From Agelas oroides (Eukaryota; Porifera; Demospongiae; Agelasida; Agelasidae), in contig OX422183.1 of assembly GCA_949130485.1 (NCBI GenBank), forward strand, positions 23,295,702 to 23,359,701: a DNA stretch of 64,000 nt. Direction: 5' to 3'. Shown one piece after another: positions 34,678 through 45,895 of this stretch. Position 1 is the first letter of the stretch. Every line of letters begins with the position of its first letter. Position numbers and translations under genes: made by a program. The notes under the pieces are model-generated. The model was not told the origin of the DNA, did no database searches, and was given only the letters and a program-made list of their open reading frames with translations.

Positions 34678-35478
34678 AGCATTGAAATTTCAGTGCTCAT
34701 CATCGTGCAACCTAACAAAAAGTGTGCCATTGGGTTTCAGAGGGTAACTCCAGATCAATGGTGAGTTTAACAACTGACCAAATGCTTAGAGAAGTAAGCT
34801 CATCTTATTGCCTGACTAATTTTGTTATTGAGTTAGGATACATTATGTACTCACAAGAACATGATTTGACCTACATATCACGTGGCTGCAGCAAGTGGTC
34901 TGGCAGGTTGGGATTTTGTGCGGCCACATTTTCTCAGACCAAGCCATTTCTGGATCCCAGCTTGAAAAAGCTGATCTTTACAAACTGATTCCTAGCAGAG
35001 TTGTATATCTTCATGATCAGAATCTAAGCATGCAGCAATTAAAATTATGCTGTTTTTGTAAAGATTCTGATGACTGTTGTACTATTTTCTCTTGTGGTCA
35101 CAACACTCTTACTAAAAAGCTTGTCTATCACCATACTTTTACATACACCCTGGTAGTACAGATTTGTATGGTACGTACAATAAGATATCACCACTATTGA
35201 AGTACAACAATACACATAGGTACATGTGGATGTGCAAGAGGACTGCATGTGCCAGTGATGAAGATCATCTTATTGCTGCAATAAGGAGAGAGTTGATATG
35301 GGCATACAGGCATTATACTTTTAGTACCCCCATCATGCAATCTATACATGTAACATGAACTGTGCCATATTAAACCAGTTTAGATAATTTCACGCTGTAA
35401 ATCACAAAAATGCTAAAAGTGCTTCGGAAATTAAACAAAGGTTTCTGTGTATTTCATTAGCATCTCACCCTTTCTTTT
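33367..35478. repeat. Segmental duplication, copy 2, first part
   Basis: This is the counterpart of 1-2967 and ends directly at the stop-codon side of receptor D. Clusters of TGACTCCCCAG near 33400-33560 are mirrored by GGGGAGTCA motifs at 34050-34115, so a ~780 bp sub-block has inverted terminal motifs and may itself be an old transposon. No gene is seen in the block. Confidence 0.8.
34640..34672. repeat. TA dinucleotide microsatellite
   Basis: About 16 TA repeats. The paralogous site near 1205-1215 (TTTTTTGCTGCAGTAAGGATATAC) lacks the expansion. Alternating Ile-Tyr frames across it are artefacts. Confidence 0.95.
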
Positions 35479-38337
35479 TGCAGTATGGCAATGACAAGGA
35501 TAAATATTAAAACAGCACCAAAGATGAGACCATTTAGGACCGCACTGACAGTTGCATTATTCAGCTCATCTACAAGGGCAAGACAAACAAAAGTTCAGGA
35601 GGTTGTGGATAAATTGAAAAGTGGTGAGACTACAAAGGAATGTGCAACTGCAGTTCTATCTAAGTTACCTGTCATATTTCTGCCACCTGATTTTTTGTAC
35701 GTGTGGATATACAGTCATGTTAAACTGTGGTTTTAGAGTCCAGATCTGGATTACTATACACACATTGCTATTTTACTGTGCCATCCAAGGAATCTACTTA
35801 TTTGTGTTAAGGGGGGGGGGGGGGGGACCAGGATTTCACAGACTTTTAAGCCATTTCACTATTACTTTCAGCCATTCATTTAGCACTGCATGCTGCTGCA
35901 GCTAATTCAAAGAGTATAGAGAGTGTAATTTCACTATATCATGGAATGCATGGTTTTTCTGTGTTGCTTGTGTATAAAGTAGTTGAACTTCATGTTGATC
36001 AGCTCTATGTTCATGCTGACTTAAATATAACATGTATTTGTACCTGTTGTTGGGGGTGTTTTGGTTGTGGTATCTGCTGTTGTGTAGAAAGTCCCATTAC
36101 AGGAACCAGCAACTTGTGTTGCACTACTACCATTGGAAGTTATTGAATAACAATACATGATATCTGCAGTCAGGTTTACAAGGTGCACTACTGGTGCCCT
36201 GAACTGTATTTTGGAAGGATCTCCAGAACATGGTTTATAGGTGATTGTGAGGTTGGATGTAAAGTTGCCACTTCGCAGTTGGATGGTAGCATTGCTCTCT
36301 GCTGCAGTCTCAGTCATAACTTTAATGGTCGCTGCAAAGAGTTTTAGAAACACATGAACACTTGGTCCCAGCATATTTGTATCTACCTGTCTGAAACCTT
36401 TTGTTAGCTGTATAGTTAGTTTATAAAATGTGCATGTGCAGCTAAGTGAATCTCACCAAAATATCAAAAATGTAGATAAAGCAACATACTAAAGTTGAGC
36501 TGTGGATTGCCCTGGCTTTCTCTGCCATTGCTCAGAGCAGACACAGTGATGGTGTACTGAACTCCAGCTACTACTGTAAGATTATATGATGTTATGTCAG
36601 CTGGTAGTGTCTCACTGCAACTGTCTCCTCCACTATGTGTACAGCTGAAGTTGTAATGGGTTACTTGCAGTCTTGATGCCCTGGGCTGTGGTGCCTGAAG
36701 TGCGAGAAAATAAATGTCAGTCGGTTACTTGGAAATGCCCAAGCCCTTTATCAGGCTCTTGCAGAGTCCACTGGAGTGCAATGGCCTGGATATGAAACTC
36801 TGCAATTCCAAATGTTGACAATACATGCAAGTCCCTGCTCAAAGTCTGATTGAAGTAACTCAGCTGATTAAAAAAAAAAAACAGAATTGCTCTTTTATGT
36901 AGATTGAAACTCAATGTGCAGAAATGTGCATTTTATGGAAGCCCATAATGTAATCATTTAGCCTGAATCTGTACAGTTTTATCTTACTGAAGACAGAATT
37001 TGCTGCTGTACGTATGTAAAATGTGCCAAGAAATACAAGACTGGTGTTTTACATGGCAAGGAAGCCCAGTATATCTATTTGATGAAACTGAGCTGGGAGT
37101 CTTTGCTATCATCTCAGGTTAGACTGACGGGCAGTGACAGTGATTTATTAAAATGTCCTACAGCTATAGCAGAAACATTACAACAATAAAATAATAAATT
37201 ATAGTAATAATTTATTGCTGTAACTTTATGTGTCACAGATGTAGATATACATATCAATTTCAAGTGCATAAAAGATCACATGACAGGTATAGCTACATCA
37301 TTCATTAATGCTTGGTGATATTCACTGCACTGTGGGCTCTAAGGAGTATGAATTTTAATTCAAACATCAATTGGGCAAATATGAATCATCTTGTTTTCAT
37401 GGATTGTATACTTAGTTTATTTGTATCTTGGTTATTTGTGAAGGATGCAAAACTGTTTCAAATTCCAGTGCACATTATTGCTATGAAGCACTCTGTCTGG
37501 CTTGTATGAAGTTGCAATATGCTGCATGTCTGAGACAGTTGCACTTATGTAATCAAGTGTAGAAGAGAGACATTTTATGCAGCTCATTGAAGAGAAATGT
37601 GTTGCACACAATGACATGCAGACATTTCTTTTAGAACCAGATAGTGCAAGCATACAGAGTTGTTTAGCATACTTTTGTAGGAAGCACCAGGTCACAATCT
37701 TACAGCATGTTTCAGACTAAAACATTGTCGACAGAAAGTGCAGCCCACTGAAACCATAAGCTTACCATCCATGTCAGAGTGACTATCCTCATAGCGCTGT
37801 TGCACTGAGCATCTTGTGCTGTTACCAGACTCAAGTTCCAGGGAGGATTTGGTGCTGTGTGGATTAAGAACAAGATCACATTAATTCATGATACAGTGCT
37901 CTCATAGTACAGGTAGCTAATGATTGTAAACTTCATTGCTACCACTGTTTCATCATACTAACATGCTTTACCCTGACAGCTTTGTACAATCAATGTGAAG
38001 CTGGAATTCTGAACTGTGCTTGATGGTCTGCATATGACTGAATCAATTGGTGACCGAGAACACCCTATTTCAGTGCCATTGAGTTCATTGCTGATATTTC
38101 TCCTTGTCAACCTGGAGGTAAAGCCACCAGAGGGATTGTTGGCAACCACTTCCACAACCATAATGGACTCATCTCTTGTTGGATTGCTGTCATGTAGAAT
38201 GGTAATGCTGCAAAATCCACTGTTGCCGTCCCACCAGAAGAGTGGATCATTTGGAACTGAACAGTTGCAGATCATGTCCTCCCCAGCACATCCAGAAAAT
38301 GTGCAGTTGAAGTTCTCAACTTCTTGAGCTTTGACAG
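35457..38337 (-). CDS. Receptor D: Ig-Fn3-Fn3-like-TM protein, signal exon not found
   Basis: Minus-strand exons are 38337-37972 (Ig-like, 122 codons, starting with a TTCTAG acceptor), 37854-37766 and 36694-36490 (Fn3 halves), 36331-36044 (a second beta-sandwich or Fn3-like domain ending in a Thr/Pro-rich stalk) and 35569-35457 (membrane exon ending VLIFILVIAILQKERVRC, stop). Phases are 1,1,0,1,1 as in C, and the last exon is also 113 nt. The 36044-36331 domain is extra compared with C, where only its last stretch (VASFCNDTTPP) survives as the stalk. No ATG with a hydrophobic signal is visible between 38338 and 38890. Either exon 1 lies elsewhere or D is a 5'-incomplete pseudogene. A GTGAGA donor-like site just before the stop allows an alternative longer tail. 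Confidence 0.65.
35811..35826. repeat. G16 homopolymer in receptor D last intron
   Basis: A run of sixteen G residues on the plus strand (C on the transcribed sense of D), within the intron before the membrane exon. Confidence 0.9.
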
Positions 38338-38894
38338 CTAGAAGGGTTCGAAGAATGCTTCCATGATTATTGAATTTCTAGATCCCTTTTACATGTAACT
38401 GATCTATTGGAGTTCAACAATGCATCTGCAGTTGATGATCAGTAAAGTTCTTTGTCACTTGCATAACAGCTGGCCTGTAAATGCTTACACAAGACACTGG
38501 CAAAATATGCCAACAATAAAATAGGTTGTTGTTAATTACAAACCATGATTGTGATGCTGTACAAACTGTAGACTAAAGGCCATCGCACAGATCCAAAGAC
38601 TCCAGGCCATCTGCATAAATGTAAACAATCGCTTTGTTTATTTTTATTTTTGGGGCGTGGCTCGGACTTCAGAAACAAAATCAAAACAAACCCTCCCTCT
38701 AAAAATTCCAAGTTAGTTAGCTAGCAACTACAGTTATACATATAGCTACCAATCCTTCCTGGATCTGTAGCAGCAAAAGTACCGTAGTTCAGCGTCGGGC
38801 AGTCCTAAAATAGGGGGGTGGAGCTCGTCTCCATCTGCAGATATCAAGGTCAAAGGTCAACTTGCCATTCGCCGTTCGCTGTACCCTCACGATA
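38338..38894. promoter_or_regulatory. Intergenic region between divergent receptors D and B
   Basis: The 557 bp between the first known exon of D and the ATG of B matches 2966-3656 plus 4773-4960 upstream of receptor A, and parts recur at 17440-17660 and 44285-44480. Conserved pieces include TTGTTTATTTTTA, GCGTGGCTCGG, TACAGTTATACATATAGCTACC and CAAGGTCAAAGGTCA, the last resembling a nuclear-receptor AGGTCA half-site pair. Conservation across four copies suggests promoter function, but no start site is shown. Confidence 0.45.
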
Positions 38895-39480
38895 ATGACT
38901 CAGCAGAAGATCAGTTGCCTTGCTGGTGTCACTCTGCATTGCGTTTGTGCCAAGAGGAACCAATGGGTGTACAGGTGAACCAATGTGCACGCTTTTTCTA
39001 GGATTTCTGTTGATGCGGATTATAAATGGTTATAGTGTTAAATGCTAATGGCATACTCTAAACGCAGGAATGACGAATGCTACATTGATATTCTTAAAAT
39101 AATATATCATACCCCCCGTAGATGTATACTTGTATTATCTGTTCACTAAATGTAATATCTTAGGTCAAATCAGATTGACTAGCAGTATCTCTGGAAGAAA
39201 TGCTTGTCTCTTGGAGGAAGTCACCTTCACACGTACTGCTCCAGGACCTGCTCTTTTCTGGAGAAATGAAGAATTTTGGAGAGAGGACCATGCACTACAC
39301 GAGTTCCCCCTCCAGGGGAGACTTCAGAGCAGAAATTGTGAGCTATGACAGAAACCAAAGTTGCTTGGTTTCCTCTCTGAGCTTTCATGCAACTGCCTCA
39401 CGCAAAGGAACCACAGTTACATGCACAAGTAGGAACAGGACTTCAAATCAATCACTATCACTATACATTATGTCAAGTGA
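38355..39480. repeat. Segmental duplication, copy 2, second part
   Basis: Matches 2966-5460 once the 1.1 kb foldback insertion at 3659-4772 is set aside. It carries the promoter, signal exon and Ig exon of receptor B. Confidence 0.85.
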
Positions 39481-39584
39481 GTCTGTTAGACACATTTCAG
39501 CTGTGACGGTTGTAGCTAAATTGTAAAGAATAAACATTGCAAAGAAGCATCTTGTATAAAAACAGATTGGTTGTTCAAACCACA

Positions 39585-39775
39585 GAGCAGTTACCCTGGC
39601 TTTTTTGGTATCAGAGGCTAACTGTATAAAACAACAGAGGTACAGAGGTAGTTTCAGCGTTGTTTCCTCTTTTCCCTGTTTCAGAATGAGGAAAAGAGGA
39701 TGAAATAACAAGGAAACTGGTTGTCTTATACAATTAGTGCAAACCATGCAGCCCTGTAACCAGGGTAAGCACAAT
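39585..39775. mobile_element. Hairpin MITE in receptor B intron 2
   Basis: GTTACCCTGG...GTTTCCTCTTTTCCC pairs with GAGGAAAAGAGGATG...AACCAGGGTAA. It occupies the intron corresponding to the hairpin at 5800-6082 in receptor A, so the insertion probably predates the A/B duplication. The outer 36 bp arms of the A copy are absent here. Confidence 0.7.
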
Positions 39776-40153
39776 GCAGTTATTACATATATAGCCAGCA
39801 TCTTTTTCTGGACGTTTTTGGGCAGAACCTCTCTTCTAAATTTTATCCCAGAATAGTGTAATGAATGTTGAAGTATATTGGCCACATGCTTTGTTGTGTA
39901 GGGTTTCAGAAGCCACCAAATAATATTATACTGAGGTAATTCTCCACTGACAGGATACAGTATCGTGTTTATGACAATACCAGCACCATTGAGCTGCCGG
40001 CAATGAACACTTCATACACTCTGGACAGTGTACCTTCAGGTGCAGTTTACTGCAACATCACAGTGTCAGGTTTGAGTGAGCCAAACAAGAACAATCCATC
40101 AGTTCAACTTGGTGAGACATTTATACTGTATGAGTATGAATTTACCAACATAC

Positions 40154-42183
40154 CAGCCATTAGGCCAGCGGTCCATTTCATTCAGATACAGGAAGTGCAC
40201 GTAGAGCTACATTCCAGTGTGTAATTAACGCAATGAATGTTTCCTGACTTTTCTACAAGCTAGCTCCAGCCAGCAATGGCAGAAATGAACCGGACTTGGG
40301 TCAGTGTGCGTAGAAACACCTCTCTGCTGTTCACAAGTCCACTTAGTGTCCTGGTTTGAGAATGCCTTCCAGCGTTGTGGCCGTTTTTCGCAACCTCATT
40401 GCAGAGTGACACTTGCGATATGTTGCCGCATATTTTTTTTTGACTACCCGAACCCTGGCGATATATATATGTACGGATAGCTCATGGATAGCTCTACAAA
40501 ATATATAAAAATCAAAAGGTTCCACTCGGGCAGTTAGCGGCTACGCAGGCTCAAGTTTGAGCTGAAATATTATGCTGCGGTTTACATAATTGGCATGTTT
40601 ACTGGTGCGTTCTAACTGGGAATGCTGCATATGCTGAGCCACTGTGAAGTGATTTGAGTACCAAAAGTAAAGTAACTGACTTGGCTTGTATGCATTCAGG
40701 ACTCCCAAGTTGAAAGACAGACTGATATAAAGAGAGTTAAGATGTTTTTGAGGTGAAATAGAGGAAAGTGAAAAGGCTGCCACTTGCTGAGAATCAAACC
40801 CAGGCCACCCGGCTTTTGCAACCGGTGCTCTGCTAGTAAGCTATGACAACCGGACAACCACCAGCCCCCATAATCCTCAATATGTACTGTACTGAAATGC
40901 CTCAGTCGCTCACCCGGTTCGTCTCAAAAAAAAATCTAAACTCTATTCAAGCATGAGGCAAGAGTTCTAAGCAGCTGATGTTAATCTCAGCTAGCACCCA
41001 TCAATGTGTCACATGTGCTGGCATCTGCTGTGCCTTAGGAAATGATACTACAGGTCTTGGGCTGGGGCAAGTGGAGCCGTTGCTAGTTGGGGTATGAATG
41101 GAAACTAAATGGAGATACACTGGAAATTGTCTGGGATTCGAATGAAACCATGAAGCAAATTAGAGATCGTGTTCACTGTTTACTCAAAGGGTAACAAAGA
41201 AGGTTGCAATAACAAGCGCTGCTCCTGTGTTAGGACGGAAGGCACTGTGGTCCAAGATGCTCATGTTGTAATTGCAAGAACATCCAGTATATGGCAACTA
41301 GTTCTGAGATGGATGTTGAAGAAGAGAGGATAACACTGTCAGGGAAGAGTATAAAGAGGAGGATTTTAGTGCTATAGAAGAGCAAGAGGAGGACACCAGT
41401 GACAGAGGAAAGATGACAAGGAGAGTGTCTATGACAGTGATAATGATGACTTGTGTTAGTGCCTTAGCATCTTTAGGTGGAGTCAAATCCCAGAATGTCC
41501 CAGGGCCAGCAGGTGAACAGCCACTGAAGAGAACTTCAAAGAATTTCTCCACGTCAAGTACCAGTGCCCACTCTCATCTAACCAATCACAATGTGCCTTT
41601 GACATTGGTTGCACCCAAAGGAGGAACAGTCCAATATGAATGCTGGCCCTGGTCTCCAACATCTGCAATAGGCAACCTGGATAATGCACTCTGCCTAACT
41701 TTTTTGAGTTCACTCTGATACTGCACTGCTGCTTGCTGGGTTAGATTGAAATGCAAAATTGCTATTCCTGAACTTACTTATCTTTGAAAAGGGGGGGTGT
41801 GGAAGACTGCAAGTTGCAACGGCTCCGCATGCCCCAGCCCAGGATCTGCAGTACCATTTCTTATGACACAGCAGATATCGCTAGGGTTCAGGTAGCAAAA
41901 AAAATGTACTAAAATATGCGGCAGCATATCACAAGTCTTGCCCCGCGATGAGGTTGCGAAAAACAGCCACAACGCTGGAAGGCATTCTCAAACCGAGATA
42001 CTATGAAGAGCAGAGAGGTGTTTCTACGCACACTGACCCAAGTCCGGTTCGTTTCTGCCATTCTGGCTGGAGCTATATAGGTTGTAGAAAAGTCAGGAAG
42101 TATTCATTGCATACTGGAATGGAGCTCTACATGCACTTCCTGTATCTGAATGATTTCTATTCTTCTTGGACCGCTGGTAGGCC
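40154..42183. mobile_element. Element with ~300 bp terminal inverted repeats
   Basis: Bases about 40165-40465 and 41897-42183 are long inverted repeats (AGCGGTCC, GATACAGGAAGTGCA, CCGGACTTGGGTCAGTGTGCG, GAATGCCTTCCAGCGTTGTGG). The interior holds a SINE (40736-40872) and acidic-looking fragments near 41310-41460, but no gene I can name. Receptor A has no such insert in the corresponding intron. Confidence 0.75.
40736..40872 (-). mobile_element. tRNA-derived SINE, copy 2
   Basis: Minus-strand A box TAGCTTACTAGCAGAGC and B box GGGTTTGATTCTC, preceded by GGTTGTCCGGTTGTCA. Same family as 18110-18247, nested in the long-inverted-repeat element. Confidence 0.8.
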
Positions 42184-42654
42184 TAGATAAATTTTGCTGG
42201 CAGAATTTTGAGAAAATAGGCACTGAAAAGAAATGAGAATTATGCTGGAAAAATGGGCAAGTTTTGAGCTAAAAAGGGGAGAAATAGGTGCTGAGTTTCG
42301 GCTGTAGCAATACTCTGAAGAACCAAGGGTACTTTTAAATGCTATTACTTGTTAGTACTGCTACTCATAACATTGAGCATGCGTGATGGGATCTATAACC
42401 ACGTGTAGCGTGCATTAATAATTAGTGTACGTTATTGCAACGTTGGGGCCGAGTTAATATTCTGTGTTTCCCTTGTAGTTTAATTTTTCTTGTTTGTATA
42501 AGTGCTCCAGAAGTTTGTAAATTTATCAATTTTGTGTATGATTGTGAAAGCGAAAAAAATAAGCATAAGTAAAAGTAGTGAAAAGAAAAATACGCAGATT
42601 TCTTGGGAACTAAAGAAAAGAAAAATAGGCAAAAATTATCAAGGCCTAACCACT
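42172..42654. mobile_element. hAT-like MITE
   Basis: The left end CTGGTAGGCCTAGATAAATTTTGC and the reverse complement of the right end, CAGTGGTTAGGCCTTGATAA..., are related inverted repeats. CAGTGG-type ends are usual for hAT elements. No clean 8 bp target duplication is visible because the left side abuts the long-inverted-repeat element. Confidence 0.5.
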
Positions 42655-43474
42655 GGCAGTACTGTGGGCCAGTATTGAATTTTGCTTAGCTTTTATGGTT
42701 TCTGAGTCCATGGTTCCTTATCTTACTTGTACCAACATTACTTCCCTACTCTCTACACGAAGCTGTTGTATCATCACCCTGTGAAGGTTCTCTGGCAACT
42801 CAAAGTTCAGTAGCAACTCAAAGTGAGTTTCATTTGCTAGTGTATAACACTCTATTTATTCATTAATATGTGCCCTCAGCACTCATTCTACCCCTCTTTC
42901 ATACAGACAGTGGATGATGAGTCTAGTCCCTTCAATAGTATTACTACTGTTATCACTGCCCTCCTATCTGTAGTTGGTGGCTTTAGTTGTATCTTATTGC
43001 TTGCTGCTATCTGTTTCTGTGTTATTATGCCGAAGAAGAAGAAGACTCACAAAAAGGAGAGTCAAGTTTCAGACCACTTGGCTACTGTTTCTAAGCAAGA
43101 GGAGCAAGGTCCACGCTATGAGGAAGTTCAAATGCAGAACTACCCAATCTATTATACTATTCCTTAAATTTATGTATCAATAAGCCCACATCATGTTACC
43201 ATTTTCTTCAGAAACTCAATACTAGCAGCTAGTGTATGTTACATTGCACAAGAGTGTGTAATTTCTAACTATACTGCACCCCTTTGTTTAGAATACCCCT
43301 TTCTGATGTCATCACAAACCAACATCACACTAAGCCATGCAAAGAATGTACAAAAAATGGCCAAGCTAGTAGCAATGCCAGTAGTACTGGAGTTCACTTG
43401 AGGCTTGCCTACTGAGGTTCAAGTGCATAATTATTACCTCTGAGCAATTTTGTGAGTTAGTAAAGAGTAAGATT

Positions 43475-43723
43475 TCACTGTTTCATAAAGATATGGAGTG
43501 AAGAGTTTGCTGAAACTGGGATTTCATTGGTCATGTAGCTGGAGCCATGCAGTTCTTGTAGCCAGGATACTGTGGGATCGAGGGTAGAGCAGGAAGAAGA
43601 CATTGTGATCTTGCAGAAACTTGAAATTCTGCTTGTACCTGTGAATACGACAGCATCTTCCTTGTATGTGTAGCCATTAGAAGTGATCCATTTTGCCTTA
43701 AACAAGTAGAGAGATAGCTGCAA
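43475..43723 (-). pseudogene. Unknown relic coding fragment shared with 16290-16553
   Basis: The minus-strand frame AKWITSNGYTYKEDAVVFTG continues into FCKI and YMTNEIPVSANSSLHIFMKQ. It is recognisable between the two receptor 3' flanks, with indels between them. The composition suggests a remnant of an element-encoded protein, but I do not recognise the family. Confidence 0.4.
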
Positions 43724-43798
43724 TGTAAATTGCTTCTGACTTTACCATATAATTCCCCAATTGTTTTTTCCTGAGTCTAAAGTGGAAAGTGAGTGCAT

Positions 43799-44044
43799 TT
43801 ACTCAAGTCCAGCATCATTGCATTGTACAAACAATGTGAGGCTGGAATTCTGATCTGTGCTTGATGTTCTACATGTGGCCGAATCAATATGTGACTGAGA
43901 GTACCCTATTTCACTGCCATTGAGTTCAGTGCTGACATTTTTTCTTGTCAGCTTGGAGGTAAAGCCACCAGAGGGACTGTTGGCAACCACTTCTGCAACA
44001 ACATTGGGTTCACCTCTTGTTGGATTGCTGTGCATTACTTCCAA
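43799..44044 (-). pseudogene. Relic Ig exon of a minus-strand receptor
   Basis: The frame contains NPTRGEPNVVAEVV, PSGGFTSKLTRKNVSTELNG and CRTSSTDQNSSLTLFVQ, closely matching the second half of the Ig exon of receptor D. The first half, including the first Ig cysteine region, is missing and no other D-type exons are nearby. It marks a former minus-strand receptor behind B, repeating the D/B arrangement. Confidence 0.8.
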
Positions 44045-44279
44045 AACATAGAAATGAAATAATATTTATTCCACTAGTAAAGTATTGTCAATGTCAGAAT
44101 GAAACAAAACTTGATAATAATATTGCATGAACAGCATTATTAGATTGATCACCAGAATACATTCGAGCCCTCATGGCAATGGGTGGAGTAGTTACGGCTA
44201 AATAAAGCTTTCCATTATGTGCAGACATTGCTAGCATCCAGATTTACATTCGAACCCTCATGGCAACCTGCACAAATGT

Positions 44280-45115
44280 AAGTTCATTTTAGGGCATGGC
44301 TGTGGGTGCAAAGTCCCCAAGTTAACCAGCAGTTACAGTTACACACATAGTTATCTATCCTCCACCTAGTCGTAAAATGCTGTAGTAATGTCAAACAGGT
44401 GCTGTAGTTCAACAACTGGCCACAGTCCTAGAACAAGCTTGTCCAACCAGTTTGTCACAACAATCAAGGTCAAGGGTCACTAATGACAAAGGTATCATTA
44501 TGTTTTTACCAAGAGGAGCACTATATGGTGAATGAATGTGACCTTGTTCTTAATTAATACAATGGCTATACAGGTGAACCAATGTAAAGACTAGGTTTTG
44601 TCCTTATTTTGTTCATGTGATCTCGTGCCATCCAGTGTGAAAGAAAGGGAGGGAAGATTGAAAACTGTACAACAATCCACTTAATTTCCTACTGGAATGG
44701 TCACTTATGCCTTGCATCATATTGTACTGATAAAGTCCAGTCTTGATTTATTGTGCTAATCAACAACAGTAATGAGGTGATGGTGTGGGGTCCGCATTAC
44801 ACAGCTAGTAAAAGAGAAACTTAAATTCTAAGTGTATTTGATGTGCCATCTACATTATATTTGTGCAAATGCAGATGTTGTTCTAGAAATTGTCACTGCA
44901 GTTCCAGTTTGCTCTCATCTATGCTACTGGTTACTCTCACAGATGGACACTGCTGCATCAGGAACAGCACCATTCATAACTTGGGTCTAAATGAATGCAG
45001 ATTCCTGGATCAATTTGGATTACAACTAATACCACTTCAGGAGTACACATATTTATTAAAAAATTGTGCTTTGATTGCATGTATATGTATTTGCAAAGAA
45101 TACAGTACTTGAAGT
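44280..45115 (+). pseudogene. Receptor relic E2
   Basis: Promoter-like sequence (CAGTTACAGTTACACACATAG), a decayed signal exon (TTTTTACCAAGAGGAGC near 44504) and an Fn3-1 exon relic at 44868-45112 are visible. The Fn3 part reads DGHCCIRNSTIHNLG and LQLIPLQEYTY but needs frameshifts. The Ig exon is missing. It parallels relic E1 at 17.4-18.1 kb and provides its empty-site reference. Confidence 0.75.
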
Positions 45116-45119
45116 GAAC

Positions 45120-45895
45120 TATTCCATGTCTTCTAGACCAAGAACTCCACATGGAGGTCCTCACTAACAGGCAATAGTAGCTAAATACACACTACATAAA
45201 ATTAAGCTTTTAAATCAGTCTGCATAATATAATGTTGCTACAGTGCAAAGTGCATTCCCATTAACAAACAGAAATGAAGCACTAATAGAATGATGTAGCT
45301 GTTTCACAACTGATTGTTTACCTGTATGCATGACTTTTGACAATGTGTATTACATCACGTATATGAATACATTAATAATGTGCTCTCCCATGAGCGTGCT
45401 AGGTGCAGTTTTTGTGCATTATATATCCAGCCATCATATGTATCCTACTGTGCACATCTATACCACCAACTAATTAATGTATTTAGTTTGTACATATGTC
45501 CAATCTTGTTCCATATTTCTTTGTCCAACAAATTCAGTTAATGTTATCCACAGAATTAGTGGTCATTGTGCTCAGAACAGACACACTTATAAAAACTGTT
45601 AATAAGGATTTGAGCCGCTTTTAACATCTCAGCAAGGATTATCATGGTTGAATTACACCTACACAGGACTGACACAAAATATTAAGTTAAAAATCATTAC
45701 AAAGTTTCAATCATGCAGCCATTATAAAAATTTCATGATTGTATGCCTGATAATACAAAACACAACAAAATGCTATATCATATATATCATCATATCTCTC
45801 ATTGAATTCAGTTCAAAGCTGTAAGTAAAAATGAGTTATCATGAAACTTACAAGTTACCCTATGAGTGTTTAGACTATCTTGCCTCATGCAGGAA
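45120..45895. other. Flank without recognised gene
   Basis: Bases 45150-45610 are paralogous to 18260-18330 plus 26830-27300. From about 45610 to the satellite I see AT-rich unique sequence only. Confidence 0.5.

Larger units (their letters stand above)
38895..43167 (+). pseudogene. Receptor B: decayed paralogue of receptor A
   Basis: Recognisable parts are exon 1 (38895-38974), Ig exon (39164-39476), a piece of the second Fn3 (about 39943-40111) and the membrane/tail exon (42907-43167). Exon 1 is one base longer than in A and shifts into a stop. The Ig exon has another extra base at the AATGAAGAATTTTGG stretch, and the B-strand cysteine TFTC has become TFTR. The Fn3 piece lacks 7 bases, and the tail exon lacks 11 bases after its acceptor. 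The first Fn3 exon and first half of the second are missing. The tail nevertheless stays readable (RYEEVQMQNYPIYYTIP). A 2.5 kb block of transposons sits in the last intron. The gene is dead as read, unless some changes are sequence errors. Confidence 0.8.

Noticed and set aside
34503-34747. Ile-Tyr repeat frames on both strands
   Set aside because: Read through the TA microsatellite.
41298-41718. Possible transposase fragment with acidic N-terminus near 41.3-41.7 kb
   Set aside because: A resemblance to DDE transposase N-termini was considered, but frames are broken and no catalytic motif is visible.
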